Notes: generated by a model from the sequence alone, not told the origin. Counted from the first letter of the stretch, positions 1 to 7,251 are shown. The stretch: 11,502 nucleotides of DNA from an uncultured Pseudomonadales bacterium (GCA_938082955.1 CALKDE010000354.1:1-11502), one strand, 5' to 3'. Program-made: numbers and translations.

Positions 1-41
1 CTGCTATTTCAGGCCTCCCACGCAAATTAGTTGATGAACCC

Positions 42-69
42 TAAATGGGGTTAGTCGCAGGAAATTCAA
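42..69 (-). promoter_or_regulatory. Candidate sigma-32 heat-shock promoter reading leftward
   Basis: On the minus strand TTGAA (65-69) is followed after 14 bases by CCCCATTTA (42-50). The sigma-32 consensus is CTTGAA, 13-15 bases, CCCCATnT, so the -10 element matches fully and the -35 element matches except for its first base. Transcription would start near position 35 and run off the left edge. In other gammaproteobacteria (for example Pseudomonas) fxsA is followed by groES-groEL, so I infer this is the groESL promoter. No start codon for the downstream gene is visible in the 41 bases before the edge. The match is seen directly; the target gene is inferred. Confidence 0.6.
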
Positions 70-135
70 TGCTTATGAGGCATTTACCGCGGTTTTTTTC
101 ATGCTAGCAAAAGACAGCATTGTATCTATTTGTTT

Positions 136-663
136 TTATTGGTTTTTTTTGCCGAGATCATCGCTGGAATTTTGCTCACTTTCAGGCAAAAAAGCTGACT
201 CTTCGTGGTAATCGCCCTCGTAGACATTCGAGCCGTCTTGGCGCTCTTGGCGGCCGCCGCCACTGCTCCATTGGCCAAAGCTAGCCCCTGGCCCTGCCCC
301 CCCCATCGCCTTGACCATGCCCGATCTAACCACGGAACGCGCTATCGGCCTGCGAAGCGGGCCAGTTAGCAAGACAAACCCAATCGTATCGGTGATAAAT
401 CCGGGCGTTAAGAGCAGCGCCCCTGCTGCTGCGAGAAGCATTCCCTCGACTATTTCCTGTGCTGGTATTTGCCCAGATTGTAGCTTCTGGTTCGCCCGGG
501 TTAGTGTCGCGAACCCTTGCCGCTTCAGAATTTGCACCCCAATGACGGCGGTTGCCACCACCATCCCAAGCGTTGTCAGGAAACCGATGCGATCGCTGAC
601 CTCAACTAGCAGCAACATTTCACCCAGGGGCACTGCGATAAAAAAAATGAAAAGAAAACGCAC
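136..663 (-). CDS. fxsA: FxsA family inner-membrane protein
   Basis: A 175-residue membrane protein of the FxsA family, named for suppressing F-plasmid exclusion of phage T7 when overproduced; its normal role is unclear. Hydrophobic stretches lie at about residues 2-20, 28-45 and 72-100. The family-typical N-terminus (MRFLFIFFIAVPLGEM), the GxQILKRQG segment and the LLTPGFITDTIGF segment are all present. The C-terminal 55 residues are polar and low-complexity (GGxG, SSGGGRQ), as is usual. The start is GTG at 663, supported by GAGG six bases upstream and by starting exactly at the hydrophobic family N-terminus. It is divergent from atl (67-base spacer), and a heat-shock promoter follows its stop. 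Near the C-terminus the DNA has a run of eight A, a possible slippage or sequencing-error site. Confidence 0.92.
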   Translation of the reverse strand: MRFLFIFFIAVPLGEMLLLVEVSDRIGFLTTLGMVVATAVIGVQILKRQGFATLTRANQKLQSGQIPAQEIVEGMLLAAAGALLLTPGFITDTIGFVLLTGPLRRPIARSVVRSGMVKAMGGAGPGASFGQWSSGGGRQERQDGSNVYEGDYHEESAFLPESEQNSSDDLGKKNQ

Positions 664-682
664 GGCTAACCTCGGTTAAATT

Positions 683-718
683 TATAATGGGCTTACTTTA
701 ACACGATAGCGTATACGC
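683..718. promoter_or_regulatory. Divergent fxsA/atl promoter spacer
   Basis: The 67 bases between the two divergent starts hold a perfect TATAAT on the plus strand (683-688), with no good -35 box at the right distance, and a perfect ten-base palindrome GCGTATACGC (709-718) just before atl. The AT-rich stretch 677-688 could serve fxsA on the other strand. The palindrome could bind a regulator, but a ten-base palindrome can occur by chance, so the regulatory reading is a guess. Confidence 0.25.
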
Positions 719-730
719 CAACTATTGGTT

Positions 731-1057
731 ATGGACGACTCACCACTCAACAACAAAGAGAAGATCTGGCAAATCGTCTACCAGATTCCCCAGGGACAAG
801 TCTCTAGCTACGGGCAGGTTGCGAGATTGGCCGGCCTGCCAGGATATGCCAGATACGTAGGCCATGTACTGAAAAACCTGCCCGCCACAACCAAACTGCC
901 TTGGCACCGAGTTGCGAATTCTAAGGGGGAACTCTCTTTCCCTACCGGCAGTCGTGAATACCAAGCACAAAAAAGCAGGCTAGAGGCTGAAGGCGTGGTG
1001 TTTGTAAACGGTAAGTTTTCGTTGAAGAAATTTGGCTGGAATCAGGAGGTCGACTGA
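731..1057 (+). CDS. atl: Alkyltransferase-like DNA base-flipping protein (ATL, MGMT family)
   Basis: A 108-residue protein of the O6-alkylguanine-DNA alkyltransferase fold consisting only of the DNA-binding domain. The acceptor cysteine of the family motif PCHRV is replaced by tryptophan: PWHRV at residues 57-61. This is the hallmark of ATL proteins, which bind and flip O6-alkylguanine without repairing it and hand the lesion to nucleotide excision repair. Tyr27 (SSYGQVA) and Arg41 (YARYVG), the arginine finger that replaces the flipped base, are conserved. I chose ATG at 731; an in-frame TTG at 725 adds two residues. Neither has a good ribosome binding site, so the start is uncertain by that amount. 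The last 16 bases overlap the end of the convergent ampG gene. Confidence 0.9.
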   Translation: MDDSPLNNKEKIWQIVYQIPQGQVSSYGQVARLAGLPGYARYVGHVLKNLPATTKLPWHRVANSKGELSFPTGSREYQAQKSRLEAEGVVFVNGKFSLKKFGWNQEVD

Positions 1058-2400
1058 GCGGTTAACTCTGGCGCATAGGATTTCATCAATTTCCCCACCC
1101 AAAGCAATAGGCAAAGCCCTGGAATTACCATCAGGCTGGTCAACACAAAGAAAAAGGCCCAATCACCGTCCAGAAAGTCGACCAATACACCACTGCTTGC
1201 GGCTAATGTAGTCCTACCAAGATTTGATATAGAAACCATCAAAGCGTATTGCGTTCCCGTGTAGGTGCGACTAGTAAAATAGGACACAAAAGAAACGAAG
1301 GCCACAGTTGAAAAAGCAACGAAAAAATTATCGATCACTAGGGTTAGCATCAGTAAATTTATACTGGGGCCAACTATTGCAATCAGTGCATACAATAGGT
1401 TTGCAGCAGCCATGGCCACTCCAGCAACAAACAATCCCCTAATAACGCCGAATCGAGTATTGACCATCGCGGCCACAATCGAGAACGCAGCGGTTACCAA
1501 TCCACCAAAGAATTTCTGATAGAAGCTAATCTGATCTGTAGTAAAACCAACCTCAACATAAAAAACCAGAGACATGCGGCCCAACATAGCCTCGCCCAGT
1601 TTGAATACCAGTAAAAATATCAACACCGCGAAAGCCAAGCGAAATCCGCAGCGGTCAAAAAACTCCTTGAAGGGTTTTACGAAGTATTCTGCCATCCAGT
1701 TTGCGGCAGATTTTTTAGATTTGTTATCAGTCTCCCGAATCAGGTCAGCATCCTCAATTACCGGCTCCGGCACTGTAATTACGAATACAAAGATGAATAG
1801 GTAGATCAATATTAAGTAGCGATAAACAGTGGGCCAATCGAGCCCAATCGTTTCACCGCCTAGCGCCAATGCCAAAGCCCCACCGATAAATCCATAGCCA
1901 GCCCACCACCCGCTAGTAGCCATCGCAGCAGCGTAAGGCATCTTCGCGTCCATCTCCTCACGGGAAAAAATAGTAATACGATAGGCATCGACGGCAATGT
2001 CTAGTGTCGCACCGAACGCTGCGATAGCCACGGCAATGACCGTCACATACAGTAAATTCTCTCTGGGGTCTCCCAGGCTAATTGCAAACAGCAAAACGGC
2101 AATAGCCATCTGACACATCAGAATCCAGGAGCGTCGCTGACCAAACAGTCGATACAGAATCGGCAGCTTTATCCTGTCAACAAACGGAGCCCACATCCAA
2201 TTGATGGCATAGACAGTCCCTACCGCTCCGATAAAGCCAATGGTGGAGCGAGAAAAGCCGGTTTCCTGCAACCACAGCGTCAGAACAGAGCCGGTTAGTA
2301 CGTAGGGAAAGCCGCTACAAAACCCAAACAACAAAATCGTCAGGAAGCGCCTGTCTCTTAGCGCTCGAATTGAATCTGCGAATGAAAGTTGCTGTGACAA
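1042..2400 (-). CDS. ampG: AmpG-family muropeptide permease (major facilitator)
   Basis: A 452-residue multi-pass inner-membrane transporter of the major facilitator superfamily. AmpG carries GlcNAc-anhydro-muropeptides released by lytic transglycosylases into the cytoplasm for cell-wall recycling and, in species with inducible AmpC, for beta-lactamase signalling. The N-terminus has the AmpG pattern: a basic start (RDRRF), LLFGFCSGFPYVLTGSVL, and an NWMWAPFVDR loop after the second helix, followed by FGQRRSW. It is slightly shorter than E. coli AmpG (491). The only plausible start is TTG at 2400: an in-frame stop lies four codons upstream, and TAGGGA sits six bases before it. It lies 51 bases after yajQ on the same strand, so the two are probably co-transcribed. 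AmpG-related permeases of other substrates exist, but ampD nearby supports this call. Confidence 0.85.
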   Translation of the reverse strand: MSQQLSFADSIRALRDRRFLTILLFGFCSGFPYVLTGSVLTLWLQETGFSRSTIGFIGAVGTVYAINWMWAPFVDRIKLPILYRLFGQRRSWILMCQMAIAVLLFAISLGDPRENLLYVTVIAVAIAAFGATLDIAVDAYRITIFSREEMDAKMPYAAAMATSGWWAGYGFIGGALALALGGETIGLDWPTVYRYLILIYLFIFVFVITVPEPVIEDADLIRETDNKSKKSAANWMAEYFVKPFKEFFDRCGFRLAFAVLIFLLVFKLGEAMLGRMSLVFYVEVGFTTDQISFYQKFFGGLVTAAFSIVAAMVNTRFGVIRGLFVAGVAMAAANLLYALIAIVGPSINLLMLTLVIDNFFVAFSTVAFVSFVSYFTSRTYTGTQYALMVSISNLGRTTLAASSGVLVDFLDGDWAFFFVLTSLMVIPGLCLLLWVGKLMKSYAPELTAQSTS

Positions 2401-2451
2401 ATGAAATCCCTAGATCGCCCTAAGGCGCAAGACGAAGCGAAGCAAGTGTGC

Positions 2452-2937
2452 CTAGTCGCGAAAATTATCGTACTGCAAAGGAACGCCAAAACCACCATCT
2501 TTGAGCAAGGCCATTACCTGCTGAAGGTCGTCGCGCTTCTTGCCCGTTACTCGCAACTTCTCACCTTGGATCGCAGTTTGCACTTTGAGCTTAGCCTCTT
2601 TCACAGCCTTCACGATCTTGCGTGCTATGTCTGCCTCTATACCCTGATTCACAGCAACGATCATACTTGCCTTCTGACCCACCAATTGCACATCACCTTC
2701 TTTAAGGCTCTTAATATCGATACCGCGCTTTACCATTTTCGAGCGCAATATCTCCATCATTTGCTGAATCTGAAAATCTGCCTCTGCACTAATATTTATA
2801 TCTGAATCATTATTCAACTCGAACGAGGCATCTGTTCCCTTAAAATCGAAACGCGTTCCCACCTCTCGATTGGACTGATCTAAGGCATTACTCAACTCAT
2901 GCATATCAACTTCTGACACTATATCGAACGAGGGCAT
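2452..2937 (-). CDS. yajQ: YajQ family (DUF520) nucleotide-binding protein
   Basis: A 161-residue cytoplasmic protein aligning over its whole length with the YajQ/DUF520 family. It begins with the family signature MPSFDIVSEVD, then RFDFKGTD near residue 30, QxLRVTGKKRDDLQ-like sequence near 130, and ends at LQYDNFRD. The family forms two ferredoxin-like domains; a Xanthomonas member binds cyclic di-GMP and acts with a transcription factor, and other members are reported to bind nucleic acids or nucleotides. Whether this one senses cyclic di-GMP is inference from the family. Start ATG at 2937 follows an AGGAG about ten bases upstream. It is the first gene of a probable yajQ-ampG unit and is divergent from the ABC permease across 221 bases. 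Confidence 0.95.
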   Translation of the reverse strand: MPSFDIVSEVDMHELSNALDQSNREVGTRFDFKGTDASFELNNDSDINISAEADFQIQQMMEILRSKMVKRGIDIKSLKEGDVQLVGQKASMIVAVNQGIEADIARKIVKAVKEAKLKVQTAIQGEKLRVTGKKRDDLQQVMALLKDGGFGVPLQYDNFRD

Positions 2938-3014
2938 CGCTAACTCAGCTCCTATCTACCGGCAGACAAAATCGACCTGCATTGTAATTGTTAAATGGCA
3001 CCAGCCTAGAATCG

Positions 3015-3042
3015 TTGGCTCTGGCGGATAGCAGTTTATCAT
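3015..3042 (+). promoter_or_regulatory. Candidate promoter of the ABC transporter pair
   Basis: TTGGCT (3015-3020, four of six bases of the sigma-70 -35 box) is separated by 16 bases from TATCAT (3037-3042, five of six bases of the -10 box). The start site would be near 3049, leaving a leader of about 110 bases before the permease. The -10 box lies inside the left arm of an inverted repeat (3036-3072), which suits repressor control. Confidence 0.35.
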
Positions 3043-3072
3043 TAATAGTGAATGCAACACATTAAATGATAA
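3036..3072. promoter_or_regulatory. Inverted repeat TTATCATT/AATGATAA, possible operator
   Basis: Perfect eight-base arms TTATCATT (3036-3043) and AATGATAA (3065-3072) are separated by 21 bases; allowing one bulged base the arms extend inward to about eleven. The left arm covers the candidate -10 box. GATAA/TTATC half-sites are the building blocks of Fur boxes (GATAATGATAATCATTATC), but the spacing does not fit a standard Fur site. Either two half-sites for a dimeric regulator or a leader hairpin is possible. Confidence 0.35.
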
Positions 3073-3087
3073 GATCGACCAAGCCTG

Positions 3088-3104
3088 GATAATGCTGAAT
3101 TATC
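3088..3104. promoter_or_regulatory. Second inverted repeat GATAAT-5-ATTATC
   Basis: GATAAT (3088-3093) and ATTATC (3099-3104) form perfect six-base arms around GCTGA. The arms equal the outer hexamers of the Fur consensus, but the centre is two bases shorter and lacks the middle GATAAT. It lies 54 bases before the permease start, downstream of the candidate promoter. It may be an iron-responsive operator or part of the leader structure. Confidence 0.3.
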
Positions 3105-3158
3105 AAAGCTAATTCACCAAAACAGCACGCACACCCACTGAATTTTAGGAAACCACTT

Positions 3159-4139
3159 TTGATCGCTCAAAAGCAGATACTACTGCTGTCATCGCTAATA
3201 GTTTTCTCCGTGGCTAGCATCATTTTCTCACTACTTAGTGGTAGCGTCGATATATCAGCAACTCAGTTAGCGGAGGGTATCTTCTCGACAGAACCCAGCC
3301 TCAACGCTCAGGTGCTGCAAGAGATTCGCCTACCCCGAACGCTGGCCGCTTTCGTTACCGGCGGCTTGCTAGCTCTCTCCGGGGCGATCATGCAAGTGCT
3401 GCTACGCAACCCTCTCGCCGACCCCTACATCTTAGGCATTTCTGGTGGCGCCGCAGTCGGAGCGCTTTCGGCCATACTCGTTGGAGCGACAGGATTTTGG
3501 TTATCAAACGCCGCCTTCGTTGGCGCGCTGTCCTCCATCTTCTTAGTTTTTGGCATTGCGAATAAATTTGGCAACTGGTCTGTGACGAGATTGCTACTCA
3601 CCGGCGTAGTAGTTTCTGCAGGCTGGGGTGCCGTAATCAATATTCTGCTCACCACGAGTTCCACCAATAATGTGCAGAGCATGCTGTTTTGGCTGATGGG
3701 GGACCTAAGCCAGAGTAGAGTCAATCCTGCGCATTACCTGCTATTGCTTGTAGGCCTTGTAGGCGGCATTTTCATAAGTCGCTCGTTGAATGTACTCATA
3801 AGAGGTGAGTTACTGGCCGTGAGCTTGGGAGTCAATGTGCAGTCACTGCGGCTCTTGTTATTCTTTTCCGCATCAGTGTTTACAGCAACTGCTGTAACGG
3901 TAGCAGGGTCTGTCGGATTTGTTGGCCTTATAATTCCGCACATACTGCGACTGCTGGGCGCACGAGACCATCGCATATTGATACCCTCCTGTGTCTTGCT
4001 TGGAGGAAGTTTTCTCGTTATGGCTGATAGCTTGGCGCGAACGCTCATCGCCCCACAGCAGCTTCCCGTTGGCGTGGTTACCGCCGTCATCGGCGTACCT
4101 GCCTTTATCCTGATTCTACGATCCACAATTCGGAAATAG
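3159..4139 (+). CDS. FecCD/BtuC-family ABC transporter permease
   Basis: A 326-residue permease of the FecCD family, which forms the inner-membrane channel of importers for cobalamin, haem or iron-siderophores. It has the usual length and about ten hydrophobic helices. Signature segments are present: RLPRTLAAFVTGG near residue 50, LRNPLADPYILGISGGAAVG near 85-105, the ATPase-contacting LGVNVQSLRLL loop near 220, and GSVGFVGLIIPHILR near 245. The start is TTG at 3159 with AGGA eight bases upstream; no ATG is as well placed. The ATPase gene starts one base after the stop. No periplasmic binding protein gene (btuF-like) accompanies them. The substrate is not shown by sequence; cobalamin is my first guess from the ATPase C-terminus. 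Confidence 0.9.
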   Translation: MIAQKQILLLSSLIVFSVASIIFSLLSGSVDISATQLAEGIFSTEPSLNAQVLQEIRLPRTLAAFVTGGLLALSGAIMQVLLRNPLADPYILGISGGAAVGALSAILVGATGFWLSNAAFVGALSSIFLVFGIANKFGNWSVTRLLLTGVVVSAGWGAVINILLTTSSTNNVQSMLFWLMGDLSQSRVNPAHYLLLLVGLVGGIFISRSLNVLIRGELLAVSLGVNVQSLRLLLFFSASVFTATAVTVAGSVGFVGLIIPHILRLLGARDHRILIPSCVLLGGSFLVMADSLARTLIAPQQLPVGVVTAVIGVPAFILILRSTIRK

Positions 4140-4140
4140 C

Positions 4141-4908
4141 ATGGCGAATCTGAAAATCCAATCTCTAAGCCTTCAGATTGAGAGCAAAATTCTTTGCCGC
4201 GATCTGAATGTTCAAATTAGGGAGAATGAGCGTTGGGGATTGCTAGGGAAAAATGGAGTTGGTAAAACCACGTTATTGCATGCCCTAATAGGCCAGCGGC
4301 GCACAAATCAGGGCAGCATTCAATTAGATGGCGTCAGTGTTTATGATCTCAAGCAGAGAGAACTTGCGAGCAAGGTTGGCATACTTTTTCAGCAGGGCAT
4401 CGAAGCATTGCCGGCAACAGTTTTCGAAACGGTAATTCTCGGGCGCCACCCGCACACTCAGTCTCTTTTGTGGGACGATCCAAAAGACATTCAAATCGCG
4501 GAAAATGCCTTAGCCGCCTTCGACTTAGATCAATTAAAAGAACGCGCAGTAGATACACTGTCTGGAGGTGAACTACAGCGGCTAGCTCTAGCCATGTTGC
4601 TAGCTCAGACTCCGCAGCTTTTCTTGCTAGACGAACCCAGCAATCATTTGGATGTCGCTTTTCAGGTAAAGCTACTTACAGTGCTCACCAATAAAGTTGC
4701 CGACACCTCGGCCAGCATGATCATGGCTACTCACGACATCAATCTTGCGTTCAGGTTTTGCGAGAACATAATCTTATTGCTGGAGGACGGAGAGTCACTA
4801 GTCGGGAAAAGTGTCGATGTGCTGACCGAAGAGAACTTGAGCCAAGCCTACGGCTGCCATATTCGGTCTATTAACAGCGGTGAACGTCGGCTTTTCTATC
4901 CAGCCTGA
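4141..4908 (+). CDS. FepC/BtuD-type ABC transporter ATP-binding protein
   Basis: A 255-residue ATPase that powers the permease encoded just upstream (one-base spacing). Walker A is GKNGVGKTT at 36-44, the Q-loop glutamine at 84/85, the ABC signature LSGGE at 140-144, Walker B FLLDE at 161-165 with D-loop SNHLD at 167-171, and the switch histidine H198 in ATHD. All catalytic residues are intact. The C-terminus (LTEENLSQAYG, then a short basic stretch and a terminal FYPA) resembles ATPases I associate with cobalamin importers of beta- and gammaproteobacteria; this is a recollection of family patterns, not a search. Haem or siderophore uptake remains possible. The start is ATG at 4141 with a weak upstream GGAAA. 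Confidence 0.9.
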   Translation: MANLKIQSLSLQIESKILCRDLNVQIRENERWGLLGKNGVGKTTLLHALIGQRRTNQGSIQLDGVSVYDLKQRELASKVGILFQQGIEALPATVFETVILGRHPHTQSLLWDDPKDIQIAENALAAFDLDQLKERAVDTLSGGELQRLALAMLLAQTPQLFLLDEPSNHLDVAFQVKLLTVLTNKVADTSASMIMATHDINLAFRFCENIILLLEDGESLVGKSVDVLTEENLSQAYGCHIRSINSGERRLFYPA

Positions 4909-4935
4909 TTGCATCAGACTATTCTAATGGCCCAT

Positions 4936-6549
4936 TTATAGCGCCAGGTGTCTTACATCGCTGAGTAACTTGCCTAAGTACGTGGCAAACAAGCCACCAT
5001 CTACGCCATTAACCGCTTTATGGTCATAGGACAGAGTAATAGGCAGGACTTTTCGCGGAACGAATTCCCCGCCTATATAAACAGGCTTTATATCAGTTTT
5101 CCCAACACCAAGAATAGCTACTTCAGGTGCGTTGACGATCGGAATAAACCCTGTACCCCCTATAGCGCCCAAACTCGAAATCGTAAAGCAAGCACCCTGC
5201 ATCTCATCAGCCGTGAGCTTTCTATTCTTAGCCTTGTTGGATAACTCGATAACTTCTTCCGCTAATTGCCAAATCGACTTCTGATCAGCATTCCTGATGA
5301 CGGGAACTACTAGTCCTGTTTCGGTCGCAACTGCCATGCCGATATGTACATACTTCTTCTGAATTATGTACTCACCGGAGGAATGTAATGAAACATTGAA
5401 TTGAGGGTATTCCAACAAAGCCTTTGCACAAGCCTTCAACAGGAATGGAAGGAAGGTTAATCTGACATCGCGGCGTTCTGCTTCGCCCTTCAATCCTGCC
5501 CTGAATTCTTCAAGATCTGTAACATCAATCTCATTAAACTGAGCGACATGCGGAACACAGTTCCAGTTACGCTGCATATTCACCGAAATGAGCTTATGTA
5601 GCTTGCTTCGCTGGACTTCTTCTACTTCGCCAAATTGACTAAAATCTATGTCTGGTACGGTAGATAGCGAAACGCCCTGACTCGCAGGCGCATTGAGTCT
5701 GCTGTTAACAAATTTCTGCACATCCTCTTTGAGGATTCGGAATTTCGCACCGCTGCCCTTAACCTGCCCAAGATCGACGCCAAGCTCTCTGGCCATTTTC
5801 CGCACAGCCGGGCCTGCGTAAACTTTCTTCGAAGATTCGTGCCCAGATGTGGCCGGTGATGATGCCACCGCTTGGGGTGGAGCAGACGCGGGCCTGCTTG
5901 ACGCTGTCGTCTCAACTGGCTGTGCTTCTTGTTTAGCCGCAGCTGCGCTCGCCAGGATTTTAGCAATCGGCGAACCAGTTTTAACTTTGTCGCCAACTGC
6001 GACTAACAATGATTCTATGACGCCTGCATAAGGCGCAGGCACGTCCATAGCCGCCTTATCGGATTCCAGTGTGATTAACACATCATCGACTTCGATTGAG
6101 TCTTTCTCTTTGATATGGATTTCGATAATCTCAATTTCATCATCGCTGCCCAGGTCTGGGACTTCGATAGTTTGAGAAGTAAGGACAGGCGCTGCGACGG
6201 AAGACGAAACAGTTTCTTCAACCTTCACCGGTTCCGTGGCGGGCTCTTCTTTCGTTGATTCTACAGCAGGGGCTGACTCTTCCTCTGGAGCAGAGTCTTG
6301 ACTGCCACTTTCAGCAATTTCCAGCGAGAGCATTTCACTACCGGTGCTAACCTGGTCACCTAGATTCACAGAGATGCTTTTCACCACGCCAGCCATCGGG
6401 GCTGGGATTTCCATAGCAGCTTTATCGCTTTCCAAAACCAAAAGCGAATCGTTCTCTTCCACAGACTGCCCAACCGAGACAAGCAACTCGATTACTTCTA
6501 CTTCACTGGAGTCACCCAGATCTGGAACTTTTATATTCTCAATTGACAC
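4936..6549 (-). CDS. aceF: Pyruvate dehydrogenase E2, dihydrolipoamide acetyltransferase
   Basis: The 537-residue core subunit of the pyruvate dehydrogenase complex; it takes the acetyl group from E1 on swinging lipoyl arms and transfers it to coenzyme A. Two lipoyl domains are seen (about 3-77 and 127-199), with lipoyl lysines K43 and K165 in ESDKAAM motifs. Ala/Pro/Glu-rich linkers follow, then a peripheral-subunit-binding domain (243-280) and the acyltransferase domain (about 305-537). The catalytic motif is DHKAVNG (509-515) with His510; many E2s have DHRxxDG, though Asn at this place occurs in Pseudomonas and Azotobacter. The binding domain has GSGAKFRIL where KGRIL is usual. E. coli AceF has three lipoyl domains. 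Start GTG at 6549 follows AGGAG by nine bases. It lies 42 bases after aceE, in one operon; no lpd follows. Confidence 0.95.
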   Translation of the reverse strand: MSIENIKVPDLGDSSEVEVIELLVSVGQSVEENDSLLVLESDKAAMEIPAPMAGVVKSISVNLGDQVSTGSEMLSLEIAESGSQDSAPEEESAPAVESTKEEPATEPVKVEETVSSSVAAPVLTSQTIEVPDLGSDDEIEIIEIHIKEKDSIEVDDVLITLESDKAAMDVPAPYAGVIESLLVAVGDKVKTGSPIAKILASAAAAKQEAQPVETTASSRPASAPPQAVASSPATSGHESSKKVYAGPAVRKMARELGVDLGQVKGSGAKFRILKEDVQKFVNSRLNAPASQGVSLSTVPDIDFSQFGEVEEVQRSKLHKLISVNMQRNWNCVPHVAQFNEIDVTDLEEFRAGLKGEAERRDVRLTFLPFLLKACAKALLEYPQFNVSLHSSGEYIIQKKYVHIGMAVATETGLVVPVIRNADQKSIWQLAEEVIELSNKAKNRKLTADEMQGACFTISSLGAIGGTGFIPIVNAPEVAILGVGKTDIKPVYIGGEFVPRKVLPITLSYDHKAVNGVDGGLFATYLGKLLSDVRHLAL

Positions 6550-6591
6550 CGGTAACGGCTCCTGAAAGTTATCAACACTATTCTGGTTCGA

Positions 6592-7251
6592 TTACTGCGC
6601 GAGCGGGTTTGGCTTATTCTGATCTATCCCACTGGCCTTCATGTGATCGGTAATCTGCTTCGCAGTAACCACACCGACTTCCTTCAACTCGGTCAACGCA
6701 GCCAGCACGATGAATTTACAATCGACCTCAAAGAAATGTCGAAGCTGCTTACGACTGTCGCTGCGACCAAATCCATCTGTACCTAACACTCTAAAAGTCT
6801 CGGGAACAAACTCTCGAACTTGATCCGAATGCGCTTTCATATGATCTGTTGCTGAGACAATCGGCCCCTTCTGCTTTAAAAGCATTTCAGTCACGTAAGG
6901 AACCTTCCCCTTCTTGCTTGGATTGAGCATATTCTCGCGCGTCACCGCTAGCGCTTCTTTACGCAGCTCATTGAAGCTAGTCACGCTCCACACATCAACC
7001 GATATGCCGTAGTCTAAACGTAGCACTTCGGCGGCTTTCCTGACTTCAAGCAGGATGGTGCCACTGCCTAGCAGTCGTAGCCGCTGATCTGATTTAGGCT
7101 TCGCTGTCTTATACGCTTTGCTACTTCCGTCTTCGAGCAGGTACATGCCCTTGATGATGCCCTCTTCTGCACCCTTGGGTAGCTCAGGTTGTTTATAATT
7201 TTCATTCATCGTGGTGATGTAATAGAAGACGGATTCCATCTCCTTGTACAT
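6592..7251 (-). CDS. aceE: C-terminal part of interrupted pyruvate dehydrogenase E1
   Basis: This 219-residue frame carries the C-terminal transketolase-like domain of the homodimeric pyruvate dehydrogenase E1: YYITTMNENY, GAEEGIIKGMY, LLGSGTILLEV, DVWSVTSFNEL and LGTDGFGRSDSR are all family landmarks in the right order. The frame is open from 7287, directly after the TAA that ends the N-terminal part, so 231 residues are available. The first ATG is at 7251, but nothing resembling a ribosome binding site precedes it, and the AAGGAG just after it touches the next ATG. I therefore read this as the tail of a broken aceE, not a gene built to be made separately. The C-terminal domain contributes to the E1 dimer; without it E1 is expected to be inactive unless the two pieces associate. 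Confidence 0.85.
   Translation of the reverse strand: MYKEMESVFYYITTMNENYKQPELPKGAEEGIIKGMYLLEDGSSKAYKTAKPKSDQRLRLLGSGTILLEVRKAAEVLRLDYGISVDVWSVTSFNELRKEALAVTRENMLNPSKKGKVPYVTEMLLKQKGPIVSATDHMKAHSDQVREFVPETFRVLGTDGFGRSDSRKQLRHFFEVDCKFIVLAALTELKEVGVVTAKQITDHMKASGIDQNKPNPLAQ

Noticed and set aside
2401..2805. 134-codon plus-strand frame starting at ATG next to the ampG start
   Set aside because: It lies almost entirely antisense to yajQ, whose protein is a full-length family match; the antisense translation resembles nothing and is explained as a shadow.
2938..3158. Cobalamin riboswitch before the ABC importer
   Set aside because: I looked for a B12-box and the conserved core and found neither; the leader would also be short for this class. 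A covariance-model search would decide.
3425..4126. Long minus-strand frames opposite the ABC permease
   Set aside because: They are shadows of a complete FecCD-family gene and are rich in Thr, Pro and Ala as expected from reversed codons.
4905..4917. CTGAT-TGC-ATCAG hairpin overlapping the stop of the ABC ATPase gene as a terminator
   Set aside because: The stem is only five bases with a three-base loop, AT-containing, and no U-run follows on either strand.
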